Shown here piece after piece: positions 1 through 10,400 of a DNA stretch of 64,000 bases (position 1 is the stretch's first letter; every line of letters begins with the position of its first letter). Origin of the DNA: Plectosphaerella cucumerina (taxonomy: Eukaryota; Ascomycota; Sordariomycetes; Glomerellales; Plectosphaerellaceae); contig JAGPXD010000003.1 in assembly GCA_020746995.1 (NCBI GenBank), forward strand, positions 1,984,001 to 2,048,000, in the 5' to 3' direction. Under the pieces are notes generated by a model. The model did not search any database, had not been told where the DNA came from, and saw only the letters and a list, made by a program, of their open reading frames with translations. A program made the translations under genes and the position numbers.

Positions 1-1
1 C

Positions 2-1078
2 GGGTCTGGCTCCTCGCAGCGCAGGAAGCGACGTCTGGACGGTGCTATCATCTACTACAATGGAGCTCCGTTCTGCACCGACCTTTCGGGCGACCCAGGC
101 GACGTCTCCCCTGCCACCTACATGGCGTCCTCTGGCGTCGATGCGCAACAACAAGACTCTTCCCGCTCCAGTGCGGAGTTCGTCCGTCCGCCCCCTCCTC
201 AGAGGAGTGCGTCGGGCTCTTTCTTGAGGCTGCGCCCCTTGAGCGACGGCAACTCTAATATCCGGTCTGTCCTGGGCAGCGACCCGGAGATGTGTCTCCC
301 CGGCCTCACTACCGACGATTCCGACGAGAGCGAGTTCGAAGCAGACTTCCCGTGGTCCGACTCTCGACAGGTCTTCCATCCGTGTTCCCTGGATCCATCT
401 GGCCTCGGCGGCGTCCTTCCCGACGACCACTTCGCACTTGTTGTTTCCACCAAGCGCCCGAAGCACGTCGACGTGTCCGATAATGTCTACAAGTCGAACG
501 ACAACACGACGGAAGCCATAATTGGCCGTTTGGCCACTCTGTCTACCTCATCTCCTCACTTCTCACCCATCCCCTCACGATCTTGGGATCCCGCCACAGC
601 GCCCGTCAAGATCGAGTATGTGTCCGGGCGGATCAAGCGTCTGAAGCCTGCACCTCTGCCACCCCCGGTTACTTTCATCCCGCCATTCAGCAGCGAGTCC
701 GACTCCAGCGGCTCCGAAAGTTTTGGATCAGAAGCCGATGACGAAGGAGCTTTCACGGAACAGTTCATCAGTCGTCGGACCGACTCTCGCCGCTTCGACA
801 ACCACTATCCGGACGACGAGGACATGACCAGCGCCGACGAAGAGGGCGCCGAGCCCGACGATGAAGACGAGCCGGAGTCCAGCGGTTCGAGCCCTCAGAA
901 GGGTATCGAGATTGCCCTGCCGCCCCGTGAGCCGATGCGCCGCACGAGCAGCAGCGCTATCGCCGCCGCCGGCACTGTCCGCGGAAGGAGCAAGAGTCTG
1001 AGTGCCGAGCTGCCCCACTCCGGCACCTCCAATGCCACCTTGGGAGATGCCGAGAGCGGATACAGCAGCGGCGAGTAG
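2..1078 (+). CDS. frq: Frequency clock protein FRQ, C-terminal part (5' end outside window)
   Basis: The frame is open from base 2 to a TAG at 1076-1078 with no start codon required, so this is the last 358 or so residues of a longer protein. The first Met inside the window (122) lies within what looks like a conserved block, NGAPFCTDLSGDPGDVSP, so it is not a true start. That block, the proline-rich RIKRLKPAPLPPP stretch, the very acidic DDEDMTSADEEG region and the GYSSGE end match what I recall of fungal FREQUENCY proteins. FRQ is the negative element of the fungal circadian oscillator; it binds FRH and casein kinase 1 and represses the White Collar complex. The tail here is Ser/Asp/Glu-rich, disordered and PEST-like, as expected of a phosphorylated, rapidly degraded protein. 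Family assignment rests on recalled motifs, not an alignment. The gene converges on the phosphoglycerate mutase gene. Confidence 0.7.
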   Translation, partial: GSGSSQRRKRRLDGAIIYYNGAPFCTDLSGDPGDVSPATYMASSGVDAQQQDSSRSSAEFVRPPPPQRSASGSFLRLRPLSDGNSNIRSVLGSDPEMCLPGLTTDDSDESEFEADFPWSDSRQVFHPCSLDPSGLGGVLPDDHFALVVSTKRPKHVDVSDNVYKSNDNTTEAIIGRLATLSTSSPHFSPIPSRSWDPATAPVKIEYVSGRIKRLKPAPLPPPVTFIPPFSSESDSSGSESFGSEADDEGAFTEQFISRRTDSRRFDNHYPDDEDMTSADEEGAEPDDEDEPESSGSSPQKGIEIALPPREPMRRTSSSAIAAAGTVRGRSKSLSAELPHSGTSNATLGDAESGYSSGE

Positions 1079-1700
1079 GGGATGGCGACATCCCTTGTGT
1101 TTGGTGCAGTTGTGTACTGATTGGGCGTCAGCGATATTTTCCATTTGCCGACCTTGCGAGTCTGATTTTTGACCTTTCCTAAAGCATGAGCTGTTATTGG
1201 CACAGGAGGTGTAGGGCGAGCATCTTGTCGTCTGGAAAGCCGGACATCTCTTGGTGTCCTCAGACTGAGTAAGCGTTTTTGGCAGTGCATTTTTACGGAG
1301 TTCAGGTGGTGGGAAGGAAAGATATCCAGTTTGGAATTTATTAGCGAGGGTGAGCAACCCCGAAAGCGTACTTCTTGGTTTATTCAAGGAAAATCAACTT
1401 GTATGATTTACACTCCATCTGTGGCCTCGTATGTGAAGCAACTTGAAGTTGTGAAGTGTTCTTAACAGCGGCAACATCGCAGACATGGTTGATCCCGCTT
1501 CTTGCAATCTCATACTTTTCATGTTCCGTAGTCTACGCAAGCGCGTTCATCGAGCGCCGGCTATTTATATTCATCAGATCAGCCCCGCGCCATGCCGGAA
1601 CTACCAAGTCATCACTCCTTTACACCGTCGCCATGACCCAACCCTGCGGCGCTCTGCCCAACCCCCAACTCCATTCAAGCAATCACTGCGCTCGCTGGAT
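1079..1700. other. Convergent intergenic region
   Basis: About 620 bases between the stop of the FRQ-like gene and the stop of the mutase gene, read from opposite strands. It should hold both 3' untranslated regions. I see no convincing gene. In FRQ loci of other fungi antisense transcripts enter from this side; nothing in the sequence alone shows one here. Confidence 0.6.
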
Positions 1701-3758
1701 TCAAGCGTTGCCGGAGATCTCTGCGGCAGTCCTCTTATCGCCGATCCTGAGCAGGCTGTGGCCATCCATCTCCGCCGGCTGGGGAAGACCCATGGCGGCG
1801 AGGACGGTGGGGGCGACGTCGCCCAGGACGGGCTCGACCTCGCCCTTCTCGGCGTCGACGAAGGACACGAGGCGCCAGTCGCTGGGGGCGTTGGCCATGA
1901 CGAAGGGGACCTTGTTGGTGGTGTGGCTGGTCTTGGGCTTGCCGTCGGGGAACTTCATCTCCTCAGCGTTGCCGTGGTCGGCTGTGATGAACAGGACGTG
2001 GCCAGTCTCCTTGCAAGCATCAGCGATCAGCTTGATGGCGCGATCCGTCTCGGCACAGCCGATAATGGCAGCCTCGTAGTTGCCGGTGTGACCGACCATG
2101 TCGGGAGGGGCGAAGTTGTTCATGACGAAGGGGAAGGCAGGGGAGCCACCCTCGATGCGGGTCCACTCGCCGGTGCTCTCGTCCTTCTTGAACTGGCCCT
2201 CCCTCAGGCGGTTGACGACCTGCTCGGCGACGCCCATGGCGGACATCTTGGGAGCCTCGTCGTAGGTGGCGACGCTCTTGTTCGAGGGCACGAGATCCTG
2301 GGGATCACGGGTCTCCAGCGCGAAGACCTTCTCAACACCACCGTTGAAGAAGAAGGTGACGTGGGCGTACTTCTCCGTCTCGGCAACGTGGACCTGCTTA
2401 ACGTTGTGCTTGCCGAGCCACTCAGCAAGGACGTTGTCCATCTTTTGCGGCGGCGAGGCGACGGTGAAGGGGTAGTCGACCTTGTACTGGGTCATCGTGA
2501 CGAGGTCGGCAATCTTGGGGTAGGGGAAGTCGGGCAGAACGTCGCGGTCGACGTCGCCGAGGACCTGAGTGATCTGGCGCACGCGATCGGCACGGTAGTT
2601 GAAGAAGAAGACGGTGTCGTCGTCTGAGGCAGGGTCAGTACGCGGCAACTAGAACACAGCGGGTCCCACTCACCCTTGATGCGACCCTCGGCGCCGTTCA
2701 CGATAATGGGCGTCAGGAACTCGTCCCTGTCGTGCTTTCCACCGCGCTCGTACCGCTCCTTGACGGTCTTGACGGGATCGGAGCTCTCCTCTCCCTCGCC
2801 CAGAATCATGCCCTTCAGGGCGACCTCGATTCGCTCCCAGCGCTTATCGCGGTCCATGGCCCAGTAACGACCGACAACGGTGGCGATCTTGCCAATGCCA
2901 AACTCGTTGAGCTTGCCGACAAGCTCCTCCATGTATCCGGCACCCGACTTGGGGTCGGTGTCGCGGCCGTCGCCGAAGAAGTGGATGTACACCTCAGGAA
3001 CCTCGTACTGCTTGGCCGCCTGCAGCAGAGCGTACAGGTGGTCCTGCTTGGCGTGCTGTGAACCAGTCAACTTGATGTTTCTGGCAGTGGATGAGCCAGC
3101 GAGTAACTTACAACGCCACCGTGCGAGACGAGACCGCAGAGATGCAGCCTGCCGTTGCGGCCCTTGACGGCCTCAAAGGTGTCCTTGATGCCGGGGATCT
3201 TGGGGAAGTCGCCAGTCTCAATCTTCTGGTCGATGCGAACAACGTCTTGCCAGACGACGCGACCGGCGCCAATGTTCAGGTGGCCGACCTCAGAGTTTCC
3301 CATGAGGCCCTTGGGAAGGCCGACGGCGTAGGAGGAGGCCTCGAGCTCGGCGAACTGGGGCTTGTTCTGGGCAAAGGCGTCCATCGTGGGAGTCTCGGCG
3401 GCAGTGATGGCATCGCCATCCTTGGGAGAATCCGCGGAGGGAATGCCCCAGCCATCGATAACGACTAAAGAGAGCGGAAAAGCCAGAGAATTAGCCAAGC
3501 AATCTCAAGGTAGACGAGCATGTATGCAGCAGTGAGGATGTAGTCGGGCCGCTGCTCGGGAGGTCGTGGAAGCCCTTTCTCGCGAGTATCTGGGCCGTTC
3601 TTTTCGTCCAGGATGTCCGGTTCTCCGACATCTTCGCCGATCTTGCCATCACCGCCATCGTTGGATAAACCGCCGTCCTGCGGCGAAGAAGAGGAGGGAA
3701 GCGGAGGGAGTGGTTTGGACGTACTCAGGCAGGCGGGTCTGACGTTAGACTCGGCCAT
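1701..3758 (-). CDS. 2,3-bisphosphoglycerate-independent phosphoglycerate mutase
   Basis: Interconverts 3- and 2-phosphoglycerate in cytosolic glycolysis and gluconeogenesis using two Mn ions. Four exons on the minus strand: 3758-3725, 3464-3112, 3055-2674 and 2623-1701, giving about 563 residues. Joining the 34-nt first exon to exon 2 rebuilds ACLIVIDGWG, the expected N-terminal metal motif (Asp15). The phosphoserine nucleophile is Ser69 in MGNSEVGH. Later metal and substrate motifs are RIKDDDTVFFF, NYRADR, NNFAPPDMVGHTG and TADHGNAEE. The protein is somewhat longer than I expect for the family, with an unusual insert near GEWTRIEGGSPAF. It diverges from MED9. Intron 1 is 260 nt and open in the reading frame (see findings). 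This enzyme type is usual in filamentous fungi, unlike the cofactor-dependent mutase of budding yeast. Confidence 0.95.
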
Positions 3759-4367
3759 TTTGGATGCAATTGAGCGATTCCCACGGTGCAATGAAGACTA
3801 GAAGATCAGGAAATTGGCGCAGAGGTGTGTAGGGAATGCGTGATTTTCGAGGACGGCGGTGGTGAGGTTTGACAGTTGAGAAACAAGACGGGATGAGCGA
3901 GAGGCGTTTATCAGTCCATGGTGGGGTGCTGCTATGTCATATCTCTTAGCAGCGAGCGTTTCGGAAACCAAACGCACTGTGCTCCTCTGCAGTGTTTCTC
4001 GCTTGTACGGTGTAAAAATAGCTGAAACGCACCGTCCGCTGTTAACCACGTCTGCCCCTCTATTGACTTGGACTCCCGTTTCTGTTGCCAATCGATTCAG
4101 CATGCTCATCCTGTTCCTTCCACCGACTTTCTATCATCAACCAACCACGACGTTGCTTTTCCTCAACCGTACTTTCGGCGAGCATAGCCGCGACCGAGCT
4201 CTGTCCTGCGCCCACCATTTCGACCAGGGCCGCCGAGCTTTCCTGCAATTTCTGTCATCCGCCCTGGACTTCATCGGACCGATTGGACGGAGCTCCCAAA
4301 GCTCCCCCCACCAAGCCCAGCTCTTGCAAAACACCACCCTTCAATCATCACCAAGTCAACCGCAGCC
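3759..4367. promoter_or_regulatory. Divergent promoter region, mutase / MED9
   Basis: About 610 bases between two divergently read genes, so it must contain both promoters and 5' leaders. The right half is a pyrimidine-rich leader towards MED9. I see no specific operator or repeated motif. Confidence 0.6.
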
Positions 4368-4808
4368 ATGTCCGCGCCAAACCCTCTCGCCCTGCCACCG
4401 ACACTGTCGCCCGACTCTCTCGATACCTTGACCGAGCTCACTGGAATCCTCAGTCGTTTCCGCGCAGCAATCCAGGCGTCCAACCCATCCTCCGGCACCG
4501 GCGGCATCACCGGGGCAACCCCACTTCCCTCCGGCGCAACCCCCAACGCTCTGGGCGCCAGTCCTGGAGGCCCTGGTGGCGCGACCTTACGCGAGCTCTC
4601 TGCCCAGACAGATGCTCTGAAGCACAAGATCCAGCGCGCAAGGGCGCAAACCAAGGCCCTCCCCGATATGGACCGGGACATCGAGGAGCAAGAGGCGGAG
4701 ATCAAAGAGCTGGAGGCCAAGATTGGGTTGCAACGACAGGTTCTCGAGGGTCTGCGAGAGCGTGGCATGAAATTCGGCACCGAGGGGGAGAAGATGGACA
4801 CCGATTGA
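4368..4808 (+). CDS. MED9: Mediator of RNA polymerase II transcription subunit 9
   Basis: A single-exon gene for a 146-residue nuclear protein. MED9 (Cse2 in yeast) belongs to the middle module of Mediator, which links activators to RNA polymerase II. The N-terminal part (about residues 15-40) has a short helical segment, DSLDTLTELTGILSRFRAA. It is followed by a Gly/Pro/Ala-rich linker (about 45-75). The C-terminal half is a long charged coiled-coil helix with the family-typical LKHKIQRARAQTKALPDMD and IEEQEAEIKELEAKI. The start is the ATG at 4368 in GCAGCCATGTCC, a good fungal start context. Length fits filamentous fungal MED9. Identification is from the coiled-coil block and is fairly secure. 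Confidence 0.85.
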   Translation: MSAPNPLALPPTLSPDSLDTLTELTGILSRFRAAIQASNPSSGTGGITGATPLPSGATPNALGASPGGPGGATLRELSAQTDALKHKIQRARAQTKALPDMDRDIEEQEAEIKELEAKIGLQRQVLEGLRERGMKFGTEGEKMDTD

Positions 4809-5515
4809 TAGCTCGGATGTTCCGACTGTGCCCTGAGCCCAAAACACTGCAACGGCGTTGGAAGCGACGGAGTTGATATTTTATGATACCCACGGCCTCC
4901 CGGCCACATTACGAGCTTCAATTGAACTGTGAAGCTCTCGCTTACCACACATTTTCATCGAGATGCGCGATCCTTCCTGGACAACATAAGCGAAGACGGC
5001 TACGTGGCTTCATTCTCTTGGCAGTTGGGTTCTGGCACGATGGTGTGACCAGATTGCTGTCTACACCAGGAGCAGATAGTCGACATGCCCGTTCCTTCAA
5101 AGAATATGCCCATTTACTCCTGGGACACACTGGAGATGGTGTCGAAATGCCCCGCGTGTGAAGCCTTCCGATTAATCTCGCAGGATCCGTACGGTACTGA
5201 GATGCCAAAGTCAGAAGCTTTTGACTAAAACATCAAATCAAATGATGCTTGTAATTATCTTCCATATTATGATCATGCTTCTGAACAAGCTACCGTTGTT
5301 TGGGTGTCCGCGCCGATGAGCTTGGTCGGTGAACAGGTGGGTAGAAACCCAATGACGCTAAGCCTTTTTGGAGTTCACCTCGGTGAGGAAGCCCCTCCAT
5401 CCAGAGCTCCCCACCTCACGCTCCAGTGACTTTTCCCGGGGAAGTTCAAGGAGGTGCCTGGCCAGGCTCGTGATTGTGCAACAACCCACCACCTCACTCG
5501 ACACATCCAGCCACG
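4809..5515. other. Intergenic region, MED9 to prefoldin 3
   Basis: About 700 bases between tandem genes: the 3' region of MED9 and the promoter of the prefoldin gene. The short frames inside show no recognisable protein. Nothing further seen. Confidence 0.6.
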
Positions 5516-6414
5516 ATGTCGAGCGCACAGTATGGAGCCTCCAACACTTTCCCACCTATGATACTGACATTATTTGCCTTGCAGAAAAGATGCGACGCCG
5601 AGCAACCCTCGGGGCATTCCGTATGCGCCGTTCGTCGACAAGGTCGAAGACTATGTCGCGACAAGAGCCGATGTCGAGCCTACGCTACGAAACTTCCAGG
5701 AAATGATCTCGTGAGTCGAAGAGCCCGGAACACAGGAAGGGCGGGGCCCAGGACACCATAGGCGGGCGCTGATGGCGGGCAGCAAATACCAGTTCATGGA
5801 ACTCAACCTCCAGAAGCGCATGACTGGCCTGAAGGAGAAGATACCAGATATCCAGAAGACCGTGGACTCTGTTCGGTTTCTGAAGATCAAGAAGGCAAGC
5901 TTTCTTGCTCGAATTTCTTCTTGCGATCACAGAGTGCTGACAGTCTTCCAGGATGACCCTGAGCCCGTGGAAACGACCTTCGAACTCAACGATACCCTCT
6001 ACGCCAAGGCGAATATCCCTCCTACCGAGGAGGTCTACATCTGGCTTGGCGTCCGTGTTCTCCCCCCCCCCCTGTTGGTCAAGGAGCGTTTGTCTGACAG
6101 CGTTACAGGCCAACGTCATGCTGTCTTATGAAATTAGCGAAGCGGAAACTCTTCTGGAAGGCAAGCTGGCAACTGCCAAGCTGAGCCTGTCCAACTGCGA
6201 GGAGGACCTCGAGTTTCTGAGAGAACAGATCACCGTAAGTGCTGCTTGCGCTTTATGAACGATGCGATCAAAAACTGACCCTACGCAGACCATGGAGGTG
6301 GCCATCGCACGAGTCTACAACTGGGAGGTTGTTCAGAAGCGGAAGGAGAAGGGCGACGAGAAGGCTGGTACAACAGAAGACGACAGCAAGGACAACGGAG
6401 AGCCGGATGGTTGA
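5516..6414 (+). CDS. PAC10: Prefoldin subunit 3 (VBP1/PAC10 family)
   Basis: Alpha-type subunit of the hexameric cytosolic prefoldin chaperone, which hands nascent actin and tubulin to the CCT chaperonin. Six exons: 5516-5529, 5585-5710, 5783-5894, 5952-6050, 6109-6234 and 6289-6414, giving 200 residues. The 14-nt first exon encodes only MSSA plus two bases, and splicing rebuilds MSSAQKDATPSNPRGIPYAP. Family hallmarks are the N-terminal coiled coil (QFMELNLQKRMTGLKEKIPD), the loop motif LNDTLYAKANIPPTEEVYIWLGANVM and the C-terminal coiled coil ending near TTMEVAIARVYNWEVVQ. The third intron (5895-5951) has a GC donor, AAG|GCAAGC, instead of GT. Without it the frame does not join, so I regard it as a real GC-AG intron. 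The C-terminal tail is acidic and polar. Confidence 0.93.
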
Positions 6415-7199
6415 AGGAAGAACCAGGAGCCGGTCTCCTTGTTGTGCCTTGCGGTCGCAGTCATCTCCGCGTATTCCACCCCTTCCTCTGACACTGCCAC
6501 ATTGCATTAGGAGTCCAAAAAATGCCAATAGACACCGGGTGGCAAGAAGCATTGCTGGAAGTTCAGATGTTTCACGCGCATACAGATGCATCGCCTCCAT
6601 CCCACCAGCGACATTGCGAGAGCGACATGACCACGCCTCAAGACCACCCCCTGTGACTGGCTGCATTCTCAAATGCTCACCTCCACAGTGGTGGGGTACG
6701 TCATGGTGTGTGGGAGTGTCTGAGTGTCTGCCGCCCCGAGAAGCTGATGTCACTCGCGAAGAATCAACTCTTACCACGAACCACCGGTTTTATAGTTTCC
6801 AATGTGTAAGTATGTCTAGGTGTACGTTCAAAGAGCATGATTGGACCGAGCAACGTAAGCTTGATGAGGAAATGATCATTGCTGTGGGAGAGAGACGGAG
6901 ATGCAATACTCGTGTTCCTGGCGAAGAAACCCAACTTAGCGGTGACGTCCCCATGTCGGCTTACGTAACCCTCCTGTCGTGGTGGCGGGGGGTTGAGCGG
7001 GGCAGGATCTTGCCTGCCCTGTGCTGGCCGTTTATTACCCCGACGACAGCACATTCATCATTCAGGAGGTGTTACGTCGTCTTTTCTCGTGCACTCCCCC
7101 ATACCACTCGGCGATTTAGAGCATTCAGCCCTGATAGCCGAAAACAGCGCGCATATTCGACACTTTTCGTACCGAATTCACCCTCCACACACACCCAAC
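6415..7199. other. Intergenic region and probable SEC14 leader
   Basis: About 785 bases between prefoldin 3 and the SEC14-like gene, both on the plus strand. The last 200 bases are probable leader for the downstream gene. A long open frame crosses the region but has no recognisable protein features and I treat it as chance. Confidence 0.6.
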
Positions 7200-8432
7200 A
7201 TGGCAGCACCTCAGGAAACTCTGCCGTGGACGCCGGCCCCTGAGCTCGACGAGAAGTACGATAACTACGGCAAGGTCTTCCCTACCGTCGTCCCGATCAG
7301 CGACCCCAAGGATGCCGAGAAGGGATACGCTGGCCACCTCAGCGAGATGCAGAAGGCTCAGCTCTTCCAGCTCCGGTCCATGCTGGAGGCTGAGGGATAC
7401 ACTGACCGCCTGGACACCCTGACAATGGTTTGTGAACCCAGCCGGAATCGACGGTGTCTTTACTAACCCCCCCCTAGCTGCGTTTCCTCCGCGCTCGCAA
7501 GTTCGACGTGAACCTGTCGAAGAAGATGTAAGTGCCGCCCGCCCGGGTGGCCTCGGCTGGACCCTGGATGCTAATCATGGCGGTGTAGGTTTATCGAGTT
7601 CGAGGAATGGCGCAAGGCTACCCTCCTCGACCACCTTGTTCCCACGTGGGACTACAAGGAGCGCGACCAGATCTTCCAATACTACCCTCAGTACTACCAC
7701 AAGACGGACAAGGTGCGCACCGTGAGATGATCGTCATGAAGCCCCTCACTGACAACTTGCCCTCTGCAGGACGGACGCCCCGTGTACGTTGAGCGCCTCG
7801 GCCAGATCAACCTGACCGCCATGCGCACCATCACCACCGATCAGCGGATGCTCGACAACCTCGCCGTTGAGTACGAGAAGTGCGCCGACTCCCGCCTGCC
7901 CGCCTGCTCCAAGGAGGCCGGCCACCTCGTCGAGACCTTCTGTACCATCATGGACCTCAAGAACGTGTCCTTCGGCAACGCCCCCGCTGCCATCGAATAC
8001 GTCAAGATGGCCTCCAAGATCTCGCAGAACTACTACCCTGAGCGTCTCGGCAAGCTCTACATCATCAACGCCTCGTGGGCCTTCACCAGCATCTGGTACG
8101 GCATCAAGGGCTGGCTCGACCCCGTCACCGTTAAGAAGATCCACATCCTTGGCGGTAGCTACCAGAAGGAGCTGCTCGCCCAGATCCCTGCCGAGAACCT
8201 CCCCGTCGAGTTCGGTGGCAAGTGCCAGTGTGAGGGCGCTGGCTGCGCGAAGAGCGACGCCGGCCCCTGGAGGGATCCCAAGTGGAAGGTCGACGCCTGG
8301 TGGGAGCAGCAGGAGGCCAAGGATAAGGCCGCCGCTGCCCTCGCCGGCACTCCCAAGGACCCCGCCCTGCAAAACAAGGGTGGCGAGACCGCGGGCGCCG
8401 CTGGCCAGGAGACCGCTGCCGTCTCCGCTTAA
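7200..8432 (+). CDS. SEC14: SEC14-type phosphatidylinositol/phosphatidylcholine transfer protein
   Basis: Cytosolic lipid exchange protein that couples phosphatidylcholine metabolism to PI4P production for Golgi secretion. Four exons: 7200-7427, 7478-7527, 7589-7712 and 7770-8432, giving 354 residues. The CRAL-TRIO N-terminal helical bundle (about residues 50-105) contains LRFLRARKFDVNLSKKM. The lipid-binding CRAL-TRIO domain (about 120-290) contains DGRPVYVERLGQINL, ETFCTIMDLKNVSF, YYPERLGKLYIINASWAFTS and, at its end, LLAQIPAENLPVEFGGKC. After that a low-complexity Ala/Lys-rich tail runs to the stop. Canonical Sec14 is about 300 residues, so the tail is the main difference. A paralogue of Sec14 cannot be excluded; the family is certain. 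Confidence 0.93.
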
Positions 8433-8734
8433 AAGGTTCTTCCAGTTTGTTGTTCGTTGGAAGCGAGGTGTTGAGAGGGGCGGCAGCTGTGGCCAAGGCC
8501 TGATGCTTGATGATGGCTGCAATGGCCCGCTGAAGGTGGCAGATACGGTTGCATCACAACAAGTTTCGCGTCAGGATGATATACATTGCTGGTTTCACTG
8601 ATTGCTATAGAAACATCCAGCGAGACTGGTTTCGTCAGTGGCATTCACCCAGCCGTGAACTCAATCGTGATGCAATGTGGCCCGTGGGCCCGGATGGAGA
8701 AGTACCCATCGATTGGAATGAAAATACGCAGACG
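8433..8734. other. Convergent intergenic region
   Basis: Some 300 bases between the stops of the SEC14-like gene and the kinetochore gene, which converge. It is 3' untranslated sequence; no other feature seen. Confidence 0.6.
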
Positions 8735-9487
8735 CTACGCTCGCTCCGATACCACATACTCGCCAGCAACTCTTGCCCTCTCCATCTTGGCCACTGTGCT
8801 CGGCATCTCTCTCTTGACCTTACCCAGTCCCTCGATGGCTCCCCTATGAGCCGACTCGACGTCATCTTGCCGGTCCAGAGCGTCGATTTCCAGGATCCCG
8901 TCCCTCCGTGACGCCACGGCTTCCTCAACTGCTTTCCTCCGCGCCTGAATCGCTTCCTCGTCCCTTGCCGCGGCCTCTCGATATCGTTTGGCCGTATCGG
9001 ACGCGACTTGTGCGGGCACCGTCTTTTTCAACGCCGCAATTTCGTTGAGCAGCTCCTCCTCTTGTCGCGCGAGGTCCTCAACGCGCTGTCGCAGTCGTGG
9101 GTCCCACGGCGTGTACTCGACCTGCGGCTCGAGCTGCTTCTGTTTTGATGGTGATAGCGTCGTCGCGTCGGCGGAGAGGAAGTGGGAGGGGTCGACCGGG
9201 AGGCCGTTGATGGAGAGGTTCGGTGAGGCATGGGTGAATGTCGCGTTGATGTACTGTCTCTGCATGAGCAATGGCTACAGTTCAAGCATGAGAGATTGTT
9301 CTACCTCTTGGATATACCGCTCTATCTGCACTCGCAAATCATCCTCATCGGCTTCTGCCCTCTCAGTTGGTGGGAATGCGTCGTTTAGGAGGCCTTGCGC
9401 GGCTCGCCGCACGTTCGCAATCAGGTATGCCAAATCCTCCGGTGACTGAAGCTCAATCTGGCGCTGCACTTCCGCTTCTGATTCCAT
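8735..9487 (-). CDS. NSL1: Kinetochore protein of the Mis14/Nsl1 family
   Basis: Subunit of the MIND/Mis12 complex of the outer kinetochore, which links inner centromere proteins to Ndc80 and Spc105. Two exons on the minus strand, 9487-9305 and 9259-8735, with a 45-nt intron, give 235 residues. The N-terminal signature is IELQSPEDLAYLIANVRRAA, followed after the splice by YINATFTHASPNLSINGLPV, the two blocks I associate with fungal Mis14-like proteins. A long coiled-coil half follows (about residues 110-230), rich in Arg, Glu and Ala, including RLRQRVEDLARQEEELLNEI. There is no signal peptide or membrane segment. The gene converges with the SEC14-like gene. Confidence 0.8.
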
Positions 9488-9872
9488 CTTTCTCGGTGTT
9501 CAAGGTGTGACTTCTCGGTTTCGGCGATTGGATTCAGCGAGCATGGCAATGTTTACTTTGGCGTCACGCTGTCTCCGCAACTACTCTTCGTGGTGCTTAT
9601 CGATAAGAGCCGGCTTATCGGGCGGGGCACGGATCTGCCGGTGAAGCAGAGCCAAGCCATACCGAGATCGGAGCCTGGACCCTGACTGGAGGGTCGGCTC
9701 GGCGCGGATGAATACGTGGGGCCCGGGACCTGCAGATGACCGTTGTTCAAGATAGCTCTGGCTTCCCTTCCTCTTCACCTTCGGAGGAGTACAGTCGAAG
9801 TGTATTATGCATTCCCTTCACAACGCCTTCTCCTCTCAGAAATGAAGTTTATTTGCTTCTCTCGGGAAGACT
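9488..9872. other. Intergenic region upstream of the Mis14 gene
   Basis: About 385 bases between tandem minus-strand genes: the promoter of the kinetochore gene and the 3' end of the DUF3237-like gene. No recognisable element. Confidence 0.55.
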
Positions 9873-10400
9873 TCAAACGACTTTCATCTCAACCTGGAAC
9901 AGCCTCATCTCAATGGCTACTAATACCCCGTCCTCAACAACCAACCTCCCCTGTCCCACCAAGGTCGCGAAGTTCAACCATCCCCATGTCACACTCGACG
10001 TATTGACCTTCACGGTCTCAACCACCTCTGACCCCCCAAACTGCGTACTTTTCGCTTCCTTGTCACCAGTAATGATACCTGTCGTGGTCTCGTCAAACTT
10101 GACATAGCCCGTGTTGCTGAACTTGAAAAACTCGTTGTCGTCTGAGATGGCGACCATGCTGACATCGAGTGTGAGGAAACCGGCTTCGGGATGAACCCCA
10201 GCATAATCGCCGCCGCCACTCTGGATTTTGAGGGAGAGTTGAGGTGAGGCGGTGGGAGAGGGAGAGGTTATGAAGCCCGAACTGATTTCGAACCACTGTT
10301 TGATGCCGGCAGGAGTCTGGCCGGCGGAAATCGATGGCTCGAGATTGACGCGCATGTTGGCGATGTGGGTGAGTTTGGGTTCGGGGCCTGTGAAGTCCAT
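9873..10400 (-). CDS. DUF3237-like small beta-rich protein
   Basis: Single-exon gene for 175 residues starting at MDFTGPEPKLTHI; a longer in-frame ATG lies 13 codons upstream but adds only a basic, polar stretch. The architecture resembles DUF3237 proteins: an N-terminal strand (LTHIANMRVNLEPSI) with a GQTPAGIKQWFEISSG motif, a central QSGGGDYAGVHPEAGFLTLDVSMVA block where these proteins have a GGxDW-type turn, and further strands such as GYVKFDETTTGIITG. Function of the family is not established. There is no signal peptide. It lies alone between the kinetochore gene and a long gene-free stretch. Family call is by motif pattern and moderately sure. Confidence 0.65.
   Translation of the reverse strand: MDFTGPEPKLTHIANMRVNLEPSISAGQTPAGIKQWFEISSGFITSPSPTASPQLSLKIQSGGGDYAGVHPEAGFLTLDVSMVAISDDNEFFKFSNTGYVKFDETTTGIITGDKEAKSTQFGGSEVVETVKVNTSSVTWGWLNFATLVGQGRLVVEDGVLVAIEMRLFQVEMKVV

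Noticed and set aside
1485..2627. 380-codon open frame opposite the mutase gene
   Set aside because: It is the antisense shadow of the GC-rich fourth exon of the mutase; the product is Gly/Val/Asp-rich without a domain.
6239..7243. 334-codon open frame between prefoldin 3 and SEC14
   Set aside because: It begins inside the last prefoldin intron, overlaps both genes and has a Cys/Arg/Ser-rich random look.
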